A stretch of 64,000 nucleotides of DNA from Sphingopyxis sp. QXT-31 (GTDB taxonomy: Bacteria > Pseudomonadota > Alphaproteobacteria > Sphingomonadales > Sphingomonadaceae). A program made the translations under genes and the position numbers. Within the stretch, counting starts at the first letter, position 1, and each line of letters begins with the position of its first letter. The stretch lies in NCBI RefSeq assembly GCF_001984035.1, contig NZ_CP019449.1, forward strand, positions 1,488,001-1,552,000, written 5' to 3'. The notes under the pieces are model-generated. The model was not told the DNA's origin and searched no databases. It worked only from the letters and a program-made list of their open reading frames with translations. This document shows positions 56,394 to 64,000 of this stretch, in pieces.

Positions 56394-58697
56394 CTAGAGG
56401 ATGAAGTCCCCGGCGGTCAGCGCGCTCATCGTCACGCCGTGTAGCACGATGAAATCGCCGTTGCCGAGATTGATCGCCCCGTCGTTGCCGACCTGGCTGA
56501 ATCCCGCCTGCAGCGCCGCAAAGCTGGTCAAACCGAAGGCCGCGAGGTCGATCTTGTCGGTGCCGCTCAGGAAATCGCCGATCACGTCGCCGCCGGTGCC
56601 GCGCTCGAACAGGAAGATGTCCGCGCCGTCCTGCCCGAACAGCACGTCATTGCCGCCCTTGCCGTTCAATATGTCGTTGCCCGCGCCGCCGAGCAGCGTG
56701 TTGACCGACGCGTTGCCGGTCAGGCGATTGTCGAGCTCATTGCCGACCCCGAAAGCCGTCGTGCCGCGCAGCTCGAGATTTTCGACATTGGCATAGAGAT
56801 AGACCCCGGCATTGGGCAGGTTGATCTCGGCGATCACCGTATCGGTACCGCCGCCCACGGCCTCGAAGGTCAGGTCGTCGCCGGTGTCGACATAATAGAC
56901 GTCGTCGCCCGCGCCGCCGTCCATCAGGTCATAGTCGTGGAGCCCCGAATTGCCGAGCAGCTGGTCGTTGCCCGCGCCGCCGACCAGAATGTCGGTGTCG
57001 AAGGTCGCGCCGCCGTCGAGCAGGTCGTCGCCGTCCTCGCCATAGAGTTCGTCGGCATCCTCGCCGCCATAGAGTTTGTCGTGGCCGATACCGCCCGCGA
57101 GATAATCGACGCCGATCTGACCATAGAGCGTGTCGTTGCCCGCCTCGCCGAACAGGCTGTCGCGCGCATGGTCGGGGTGGCCGGTCCGCGACCCGCCGCC
57201 ATAGATGATGTCGTTTCCGCCGCCGCCGATCAGCAGGTTCTGCGAATTGTTTCCCGTCAGGATGTTGTCCGACGCGTTGCCGACCAGCCAGCTGGTCCCC
57301 GCATCCTCGACGATCACGCCATTTTCGACATTGGCGTACATATAGTGAAAGCCGCGCGTGATGACGGTGTCATTGCCCTCGCCCGGATTCTCGAAATAGA
57401 GCGTGCGGTGGATATTGTCGCTGAACGCGGTCAGATAATAGGTGTCGTCGCCGGTGCCGCCAAGGAAGCGGTCCTGCCCGAGCCCGCCCTGGAAGACGTC
57501 GTTGCCCGCCCCGCCGACGAACAGGTCGTTGTCGTCGTTGCCGAAGAACTGGTCGTTGCCGCCGAAGCCGTAGATCGTCGAATCGCCGACGCGCGTCGAG
57601 ACGAGGATATTGTCGCCCTCGTCGCCGTTGAGGTTGCCGCCGCGGGTATCGAGGATGATGAAGGACAGGAAGCTGTCGATCCCGAAGGCCGCGATGCGGC
57701 CGTCGCCCAGCGAGACGAGCGATGTCTGGCCGCCAGGGATCGTCGGCGTCAGCAGCGAGCCCGACCGCGGCGTGCCGTCGTCGTCGAACCAGCGGAACCC
57801 GGCGCCCGAACCGTTGTAGTATGAGATGATGAAGCTGTCGTCGGGCAGGACGGTGATATTGGGCGCGCCGCCGCCAGGCTCTTCGTTGACCAGGAACTGC
57901 CCGCCGACCGGATTGCCCGCCGAATTGAAGATGCGCGCATAGGAGGACACCCCGCCGCCGGGGCCGCCGTCGACTTCCCAGACGACGACATAATTGCCCG
58001 AGCTCAAAGTTTCGACATGCGGGCGCCCCGCCGAACCGGCGCTGTCCGACTGGACGAGGAACTCACTCCCGATCCGCTGCCCGGCCAGCGTCATCATCTG
58101 CCCGCGCACGTCGCCGGTCGCTTCGTCCCACCAGCTGATGAACAGATTGTCGCCGTTGGTCGCGACCCGCGCGTCGAACTGGCGCCCGGCGGTCGTGGTG
58201 TTGACGATGATCGGATTGCCCGCGACGCCGTTGGCGCCGACGATGCGCAGCGCGATATTCTGGACGTCGGCCCCGTCGTTGATCGAATAGACCACCACAT
58301 GGCCGCCGCCCGGCAGCGCCTCGAACCCCGCCGCGAGATTGGTCAGCGGCAGGATGTCGTTCGCGACGGTGATCGGTGCGCCGATCGGCTGCGCATTGGC
58401 GTCGAAGTGCCGCATGCTCAGCACGTCGGCGTTGTTGACGACCTGACGATAGAGCAAGGTGAAACCGCCGTTGGCGTTGGGCTCGAGCCCATAGACCTGT
58501 TGCGAGTTGCCCGAACCGCCGTCGATCGGCCCGCTCGCGGTGCTGCGGCCGAAGCGGTCGAAAATGGCATATTGCATGCCTCCATTGCCGTTGCCCGACC
58601 AGATCACCATGAAATTGCCGTTGGCGAGCTGTAAGGTCGACGGAAAACCGGCCGCGCTACCGACCCCGGTGTTGAATTTCCAGATATCCAGCGCCAT
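56394..58697 (-). CDS. RTX-type secreted protein 1
   Basis: A 767-residue protein. Residues 1-340 contain seven repeats of about 50 residues with a G-x-[FYV]-hydrophobic-[VIL]-x-[WY] core (NGNFMVIW 26, NGGFTLLY 76, GGHVVVY 131, GDNLFISWW 182, SGNYVVVW 233, DDSFIISY 286, DGRIAAF 332), which suggests a seven-bladed propeller. Residues 350-680 hold GGxGxDxx calcium-binding nonapeptides (GGAGNDVFQGGLGQDRF). A serralysin-like C-terminal secretion region ends GDFIL. No type I secretion genes are in the window. The start has GGGGGAG seven bases upstream. Paired with the near-copy at 60188-62480. Confidence 0.86.
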   Translation of the reverse strand: MALDIWKFNTGVGSAAGFPSTLQLANGNFMVIWSGNGNGGMQYAIFDRFGRSTASGPIDGGSGNSQQVYGLEPNANGGFTLLYRQVVNNADVLSMRHFDANAQPIGAPITVANDILPLTNLAAGFEALPGGGHVVVYSINDGADVQNIALRIVGANGVAGNPIIVNTTTAGRQFDARVATNGDNLFISWWDEATGDVRGQMMTLAGQRIGSEFLVQSDSAGSAGRPHVETLSSGNYVVVWEVDGGPGGGVSSYARIFNSAGNPVGGQFLVNEEPGGGAPNITVLPDDSFIISYYNGSGAGFRWFDDDGTPRSGSLLTPTIPGGQTSLVSLGDGRIAAFGIDSFLSFIILDTRGGNLNGDEGDNILVSTRVGDSTIYGFGGNDQFFGNDDNDLFVGGAGNDVFQGGLGQDRFLGGTGDDTYYLTAFSDNIHRTLYFENPGEGNDTVITRGFHYMYANVENGVIVEDAGTSWLVGNASDNILTGNNSQNLLIGGGGNDIIYGGGSRTGHPDHARDSLFGEAGNDTLYGQIGVDYLAGGIGHDKLYGGEDADELYGEDGDDLLDGGATFDTDILVGGAGNDQLLGNSGLHDYDLMDGGAGDDVYYVDTGDDLTFEAVGGGTDTVIAEINLPNAGVYLYANVENLELRGTTAFGVGNELDNRLTGNASVNTLLGGAGNDILNGKGGNDVLFGQDGADIFLFERGTGGDVIGDFLSGTDKIDLAAFGLTSFAALQAGFSQVGNDGAINLGNGDFIVLHGVTMSALTAGDFIL

Positions 58698-58752
58698 CGC
58701 GCAACTCCCCCGACCCGTCCCGGCACGATGCTAACCGAAAGAAGGACCGGCT

Positions 58753-58790
58753 GGAAGCGCGATCTGCGTGCGATGACAGGGACTTGGCGG
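58753..58790. promoter_or_regulatory. 38-bp element upstream of RTX gene 1
   Basis: GGAAGCGCGATCTGCGTGCG continued to 58790 is repeated, with one mismatch, at 62539-62576, at the same distance (about 55-59 bases) from the second RTX start. Possible shared promoter or operator. Confidence 0.5.
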
Positions 58791-58859
58791 TGCCGACCGC
58801 TATCGCTGCGACAGCTTCGCGCTGGCGCTTCCTGTTTGCCGCGCTAGATTGCGCGGCCC

Positions 58860-60191
58860 ATGCGCGCCTTCCACCATCTCCTCGCCAACAACCTCGTCGC
58901 CAACATCGTCAATTTTACGGTGTGGTTCGCGCTGACCTTCTGGATATTTCTCGAAACGCGGTCGGTGTTCGCGACGGGGATGATCGCGGGCATCTATATG
59001 GTGCTCACCGCATCACTCGCGATCTGGTTCGGCAGCCTCGTCGACCATCATCGCAAGCGCAGCGTCATGATCGTCTCGAGCATCGCCTCGCTCGCGTTCT
59101 ATGGCGTGGCGCTCGCCGCCTATGCGCTTATCCCCGCCGTGCGCACCGCCGATACTGCGGGGTCCGCGCTCTGGCTATTCGTCCTCTTGACGATGCTCGG
59201 CGCGATCGCGGGCAATATCCGCAACATCGCGCTGCCGACGATCGTCACTTTGCTGATCCCCGCGGACCGGCGCGACAAGGCGAACGGGCTCGTCGGCATG
59301 GTCACCGGGGTCGGTTTCCTGACCACCTCGGCGATCAGCGGCTTCCTCGTCGCGTGGGGCGGCATGGTCGCGACTTTGGGTTTCGCGATGATCCTTTCGC
59401 TGGCGGCGGCGGTGCATCTGCTCTTTGTCCACGTCGATGAGCCGCGCCCGTCGGCCGACACCGATACGCCGCGCCAGGTCGATCTTGCCGGCACGATCCG
59501 GCTCGTCGCGGGCATTTCGGGGTTGTTCGCGCTCATCTTCTTCTCGGCGTTCAACAACCTGCTCGGCGGAGTGTTCATGGCGCTGATGGACGCCTACGGC
59601 CTGTCGCTGATGCCCGTCGAGCATTGGGGGCTGCTGTGGGCGTTCGTTTCGTGCGCCTTCATCCTCAGCGGCGCGCTGATCGCACGCACCGGGCTCGGCG
59701 CCAATCCGGTGCGCACCTTGTTGCTGGTCAATTTCATCGTCTGGTCGGTCGCGGCCGTGTTCACGATCCAGTCGTCGATCCCGCTGCTCGCGATCGGCTG
59801 CTTCATCTGGCTCTTCCTCGGTCCCTATGCCGAGGCAGCCGAGCATACGACGCTGCAGAAGGTCGTTCCCTTCGAGCGGCAGGGCCGCGTCTTCGGCTTC
59901 GCGCAGGCGGTCGAGCAGGCCGCTGCGCCGGTCACCGCCTTCGTAATCGCGCCGCTGACGCAGTTCGTCTTCGTGCCGCTGATGACCGATGGCGCGGGCG
60001 CCGACGCGATCGGCGACTGGTACGGCCGCGGTGCCGAGCGCGGCATCGCGATCGTCTTCACGCTGACCGGCGTGCTCGGCGTGGTCGCGACGATCCTGGC
60101 GTTCCGCTCGCGCGCCTATCGCCAGATTTCCGCCATTTATGCCGCACGCAGCGACGAGCCGAACCCGCCGCCGGCCGAGGCCACCGCCTAA
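58860..60191 (+). CDS. MFS transporter between the two RTX genes
   Basis: A 443-residue MFS protein with twelve predicted helices. WFGSLVDHHRKRSVMIVSS resembles the cytoplasmic loop motif, and ERQGRVFGFAQAVEQAAAPVTAF is like macrolide-efflux relatives. Substrate unknown. Divergent from RTX gene 1 and convergent with RTX gene 2; its stop overlaps that gene's stop by three or four bases. It is not a type I exporter and need not be functionally linked. Confidence 0.86.
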   Translation: MRAFHHLLANNLVANIVNFTVWFALTFWIFLETRSVFATGMIAGIYMVLTASLAIWFGSLVDHHRKRSVMIVSSIASLAFYGVALAAYALIPAVRTADTAGSALWLFVLLTMLGAIAGNIRNIALPTIVTLLIPADRRDKANGLVGMVTGVGFLTTSAISGFLVAWGGMVATLGFAMILSLAAAVHLLFVHVDEPRPSADTDTPRQVDLAGTIRLVAGISGLFALIFFSAFNNLLGGVFMALMDAYGLSLMPVEHWGLLWAFVSCAFILSGALIARTGLGANPVRTLLLVNFIVWSVAAVFTIQSSIPLLAIGCFIWLFLGPYAEAAEHTTLQKVVPFERQGRVFGFAQAVEQAAAPVTAFVIAPLTQFVFVPLMTDGAGADAIGDWYGRGAERGIAIVFTLTGVLGVVATILAFRSRAYRQISAIYAARSDEPNPPPAEATA

Positions 60192-62480
60192 CGGATGAAG
60201 TCCCCGGCGGCCAGCGCGCTCATCGTCACGCCGTGCAGCACGACGAAGTCGCCGTTGCCCAGATTGATCGCCCCGTCGTTGCCGACCTGGCTGAAGCCGG
60301 CCTGCAACGCCGCAAAGCTGGTGAAACCGAAGGCCGCGAGGTTGATCTTGTCGGTGCCGAGCAGGAAATCGCCGATCACGTCGCCGCCGGTCCCGCGCTC
60401 GAACAGGAAGGTGTCGGCCCCGGCCTGCCCGAACAATATGTCGTTGCCGCCCTTGCCGTTCAACAGGTCGTTGCCCGCGCCGCCGAGCAACGTGTTGACC
60501 GAGGCATTGCCGGTCAGGCGATTGTCGAGTTCGTTGCCGACGCCGAACGCCGTCGTGCCGCGCAGCTCGAGATTTTCGACATTGGCGTAGAGATAGACCC
60601 CGGCATTGGGCAGGTTGATCTCGGCAATCACCGTATCGGTGCCGCCGCCGGCCGCCTCGAAGGTCAGGTCGTCGCCGGTGTCGACATAATAGACGTCGTC
60701 GCCCGCCCCGCCGTCCATCAGATCATAGTCGTGCAGCCCCGAATTGCCGAACAGCTGGTCGTTGCCCGCGCCGCCGACGAGGATGTCGGTGTCGAAGGTC
60801 GCGCCACCGTCGAGCAGGTCGTCGCCGTCCTCGCCATATATCTCGTCGGCATCCTCGCCGCCGTACAGCTTGTCGTTGCCGGTACCGCCCGCGAGATAAT
60901 CGACGCCGATCTGGCCATAGAGCGTGTCGTTGCCGGCCTCGCCGAACAGGCTGTCGCGCGCATGGTCGGGATGCCCTACGCGCGTCCCGCCGCCATAGAT
61001 GGTGTCGTTGCCGCCGCCGCCGATGAGGAGGTTCTGCGAATCGTTGCCGGTCAGGACATTGTCGGAATCATTGCCGACCAGGGATATCGTTCCCGCATCC
61101 TGGACGATTATGCCATTCTCGACATTGGCGTACATATAGCCGCCATAAGTATAGACGGTGTCGTTCCCTTCGCCGGGGTTCTCGAAATAGAGCGTGCTGT
61201 GGGGGCCATTGCTGAAAGCGCTGAGATAATAGACGTCGTCGCCGGGACCGCCATAAAAGCGGTCGTTCCCACCGTAGCGACCCCGGTCGATCCCGCCCTG
61301 AAAAACGTCGTTGCCCGCCCCGCCGATGAACAGGTCGTCGTCGTCGTTGCCGAAAAACTGGTCGTTGCCGCCAAAGCCATAGATGGTCGAATCGCCGGCG
61401 CGCGGGGAAACGAGGATATTGTCGCGCTCGTCGCCGTTCAGATTACCGCCGCGCGTGTCGAGAATGATAAATTGCATACGGTCGTCGACGCCGAAGGCCG
61501 CGATCCGACCGTCGCTGAATTGAACCAGCGAGATTTGATGCCCGGGGAAACCGTACACGGCCAGCGAATCCGAGAGCGGATCACCCTCGGCGTCGAACCA
61601 GCGAAAGCGGGCTCCGCCCTCGCCGGCATAGGATATGATGAAACTATCGTCTTCCAGGATGGTGACATTCGGTGCTTTGGCACCGTTTCCGTCATTCACG
61701 GCGAACTCGCTGCCGATGGGATTGCCGTCGGGTCCGAATAAGCGTGCACGCGCCAAATAGCCGCCGAAGTTGGTTCCCCCATCGACTTCCCAAACGACGA
61801 TATAATTGCCGTTCGCAAAGGCTTCCACATACGGGAGCCCCGCCAGGCCGTCGCCATCGGTGGAAACGAGAAACTCGGTCCCGATCCGCTGTCCGGCCAG
61901 CGTCATCATCTGGCCCCGGACATCGCCGGTTTCCCGGTCCCACCAGGTGATGAATAGATTGCCGCCATTGGTCGCAATGCGCGCATCGATCTGATTCCCC
62001 GCCGTCGCAGTGTTGACGATGATCGGATTGCCCGGCACGCTGTTTGCGCTCACCAAGCGCAGTGCGATATTCGCATCACCCGCGGTATCCGTCGAATAGA
62101 CCACCGCATAGCGGCCGCCCGGCAGCGCCTCGAGCGTCGCGCTGCGGTTGCCGCGCAGGCCGAAATCGTTCGCGATACGAATATCCGGACCGATCGGTTG
62201 CAGCGCCGCATCGAAGTGGCGCATGTTCAGCACTTCGTCATTGCCGACGACCCCGGACGAGAGCACCGAAAACGACCCATTGGCGCGGAATTCGATATCG
62301 AAGATAGCGCCGGTAACGGCGATCGTGCCGCTCGAAACCGTGCGCCCGAGTGGATCGAAGATCATGTAATAGCCGCTGAAGACGACGAAAACATTTCCGT
62401 CGGCAAGCTTATGGCTCGAGGGATACCCCCCCCCCGCGCGGGCCGACGGGAGGGCTGAAATTCCAGTAATCAAACGGCAC
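60188..62480 (-). CDS. RTX-type secreted protein 2, frame interrupted by a G10 tract
   Basis: Paralogue of the 56394-58697 protein. The C-terminal 300-odd residues are almost identical; the propeller-like N-terminal part is more divergent but keeps all seven repeats (DGNVFVVF, NGSFSVL, GGRYAVVY, GGNLFITWW, NGNYIVVW, DDSFIISY, DGRIAAF). The homologous start is GTG at 62480, with GGGGAG seven bases upstream, giving PFDYWNFSPPVG. A run of ten G (62426-62435, minus strand) then puts the rest out of frame; nine or twelve G would give a full-length product (763 residues with nine). A TTG at 62473 could bypass the shift but lacks a ribosome site. Confidence 0.85.
62426..62435 (-). repeat. G10 homopolymer in the 5' coding region of RTX gene 2
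   Basis: Ten consecutive C on the plus strand (G on the coding strand) about 15 codons after the GTG. The paralogue has no such run at this place. Length decides the reading frame. Confidence 0.9.
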
Positions 62481-62538
62481 GCCGCGACTCCCCGTCACAG
62501 TTTCGCTTTCGACCTCCTAATCGAAAGCGAAGATGGCG

Positions 62539-62576
62539 GGAAGCGCGATCTGCGTGCGATGACAGCGACTTGGCGG
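62539..62576. promoter_or_regulatory. 38-bp element upstream of RTX gene 2
   Basis: Second copy of the element at 58753-58790, differing at one position, located upstream of the GTG start and just before the stop of the next upstream minus-strand gene. Confidence 0.5.
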
Positions 62577-62584
62577 CGTAGCGC

Positions 62585-63481
62585 CTAGCGCTTCACCTTC
62601 GCCTTCACCTCCAGTTCGGCGATGCGACGTTCCAGATAGGCGCGGTCGTCGCTCGACGGCGTCGCGCGAGCATACGCCGCGTCGAGCCGCGTCAGGTCGC
62701 CCGCCTCGACGCGCACCTGCGCTTGCGCGGTCGTGCTGAGGCCGCTGGTGCGCAGCGCGCTGTCGACATTGGCGAGGCGCGTCCTGTTGTCGAGCACCAC
62801 CGGATTGCTGCCGTAACTGGTATCGCCGACGCGCGCGTCGAGCGCATCCAGCCGCGCGTCGAGGTCGTCGCGCTCTCGCTCGCTGATCCCGTCGCGGGCA
62901 TAGGTCGCTTCCGCGGTGATCAGCGCGGCATAATCGGTCTTGAGCCGCGTGCCCGCGGTGCGCGTCAGCCGGCGCGCGCTCACCTGCGCATCGACGCGGC
63001 GGGTGAATTCGGCCTTGCCGTCGGCGACGGATAGCGTGTCGGGCTCGCGCGTGTCGGCATAGCCGCCCTCGGACAGCGCCTGCGTCAGCGTGCCATAGCG
63101 GTCGCCGAGCTCGGTCCGCTCGGCGGTCGTGAAGCGACCGTCGGCGCCATAGCGCGTCTCGAGCGCGACCAGTTCGTCATATTCGGCCTTCATCCGCGCT
63201 CCACTCTTCTGGGTGAGCGTTCCCGCGCTGACATCGCCGTCGATCCGCGTATGGAACTGCGTGCGGTTCGTGTTGAGCGGCTTGCGGCCCACGGCCCATT
63301 GCCCCTCGATCGACGTCGAGGTGCCGAGGCGGTCGCCGAAGAGCGAACCCAATATGTCGCCGACGCGCAGCTTCTGCTTTTCGGTCGATGGCTGCGCGGT
63401 GTCGCTCTGCGCGAGCGCCGGGCTGGCAGAAAGCAGCAGCGCGCCGAAGGCCAGTGCCGCGACGTTGTTGGTCCTGATCAT
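62585..63481 (-). CDS. Exported protein with three related repeats
   Basis: A 298-residue protein with a signal peptide (MIRTNNVAALAFGALLLSASPALAQ) and AAGGAGA upstream. After a variable N-terminus come three helical repeats of about 65 residues. The first runs from TRIDGDVSAGTLTQKSGARM, the second from RRVDAQVSARRLTRTAGTRL, and the third is more divergent. Each of the first two has a RLK/RMK-x-(D/E)Y-x-x-L core, then ARDG or GADG and an ER-x-x-L stretch. The acidic loops (GADGRFTTAER, ARDGISERER) look a little like EF-hands but lack full ligands. Function unknown. Confidence 0.75.
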   Translation of the reverse strand: MIRTNNVAALAFGALLLSASPALAQSDTAQPSTEKQKLRVGDILGSLFGDRLGTSTSIEGQWAVGRKPLNTNRTQFHTRIDGDVSAGTLTQKSGARMKAEYDELVALETRYGADGRFTTAERTELGDRYGTLTQALSEGGYADTREPDTLSVADGKAEFTRRVDAQVSARRLTRTAGTRLKTDYAALITAEATYARDGISERERDDLDARLDALDARVGDTSYGSNPVVLDNRTRLANVDSALRTSGLSTTAQAQVRVEAGDLTRLDAAYARATPSSDDRAYLERRIAELEVKAKVKR

Positions 63482-63692
63482 GGGAAGATCTCCTTTTCAT
63501 CCTCCCAACGCCGCAAACGTGGCCCGGTTGCACCCGCAGTCGGCCGTAACCGCGCCGCCGTCGCGCGGCGCCGAAACGTCCGGCGTCCACGCGCGGCGGC
63601 GCCGATGTTTTGCGGTCGGGCCAATCGCCTCTTCCGTTTCACTTCGCAATCATTCTATCTTCACCGGACGAGTTGCAGAGGAGAAACGCGGC

Positions 63693-64000
63693 GTGAGCAT
63701 GTTGGAAGGCATCCGGATCATCGACCTGACCACGGTCATCTTCGGCCCCTATGCGACACAGATGCTCGCCGATCTCGGCGCCGAAGTGATCAAGGTCGAG
63801 GCCCCCGGCCTTGGCGACATCTCGCGCTATCTTGGCAACGGCATTCCCGATCCGACGATGGGGTCGGTCCATCTGACGGTCAATCGCGGCAAACGCTCGA
63901 TCGCGCTCGACCTCAAGCAAGCGGAGGACGCCGCGGTGCTGCGCGAACTGATCGCGACCGCCGACGTCTTTTTCCACAATGTCCGCGGCAAGGCGATCGC
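63693..64000 (+). CDS. CaiB/BaiF-type CoA-transferase (5' part)
   Basis: The first 102 codons of a class III CoA-transferase, cut by the window edge. GIRIIDLTTVIFGPYATQMLADLGAEVIKVEAP is the family N-terminus; later VNRGKRSIALDLKQ. GTG at 63693 is favoured because GAGGAG lies nine bases upstream; ATG at 63699 is an alternative. The class moves CoA between carboxylic acids, often in carnitine, bile-acid or aromatic catabolism. Substrate unknown. Confidence 0.85.
   Translation, partial: MSMLEGIRIIDLTTVIFGPYATQMLADLGAEVIKVEAPGLGDISRYLGNGIPDPTMGSVHLTVNRGKRSIALDLKQAEDAAVLRELIATADVFFHNVRGKAI

Noticed and set aside
56394..62480. A type I secretion system for the RTX proteins
   Set aside because: I looked for ABC exporter, membrane fusion and TolC-like genes in the whole window and found none; the adjacent MFS protein is not such an exporter.

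Overview
The window is high-GC, densely coding alphaproteobacterial chromosome, most likely from a sphingomonad close to Sphingopyxis. Three things point there: a sphingomonad-style TonB-dependent receptor, a standalone 5-aminolevulinate synthase, and an ornithine decarboxylase / carboxynorspermidine dehydrogenase / carboxynorspermidine decarboxylase set of the kind that makes spermidine. I see no tRNA, rRNA, CRISPR array, insertion sequence or prophage gene. No gap between genes exceeds about 260 bases, and most larger gaps hold palindromic (REP-like) repeats.

Layout. 0-9.4 kb: a TonB-dependent receptor with its terminator, alanine racemase, an MHS-type MFS transporter, a metal-dependent cyclase/hydrolase, a MAPEG protein, a POT peptide transporter broken by a frameshift, and a CsaA-like protein. 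9.5-20.7 kb: a propionate module, mostly on the minus strand. It holds pccA, an LprI-family protein, a small membrane protein, bioB, a secreted protein, methylmalonyl-CoA mutase, a GST, methylmalonyl-CoA epimerase, a small membrane protein and pccB. Divergent from pccB lies its likely regulator pccR, with a cluster of TTTGCAAA operator-like boxes between them. 20.8-26.8 kb: a LysR regulator divergent from an SDR, a second SDR, glutathione reductase and phosphoglucose isomerase. 26.9-29.8 kb: lepB-rnc-era, tightly coupled. 29.8-38.5 kb: a secreted lipase, an AttH/CrtC-like protein, topA, and three envelope or membrane proteins including a VWA protein. 38.5-44.7 kb: dprA-plsY, murI, hemA, a nitroreductase, a tiny membrane protein and a cytochrome b561-YceI fusion.

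44.7-56.3 kb: btaA-btaB for phosphorus-free betaine lipid, preceded by a Pho-box-like repeat; a lipoprotein and a threonine-dehydratase-like enzyme; then the polyamine genes interleaved with a hydrolase, a DUF486 protein, a membrane protein and a cNMP-domain/thioredoxin-reductase-like flavoprotein. The ornithine decarboxylase has a structured leader resembling the alphaproteobacterial speF RNA. 56.4-62.5 kb: two large RTX proteins, almost identical in their C-terminal halves, flank an MFS gene. The second RTX gene carries a run of ten G near its 5' end that shifts the reading frame. 62.6-64 kb: a periplasmic repeat protein and the start of a CaiB-type CoA-transferase.

The strongest leads are the RTX pair with its possible on/off homopolymer, the pccR-pccB operator cluster, the Pho-box/btaAB link, the speF-like leader, and an exact 22-bp palindrome upstream of the AttH-like gene. 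All assignments come from reading the sequence and from remembered family motifs; no search was run.
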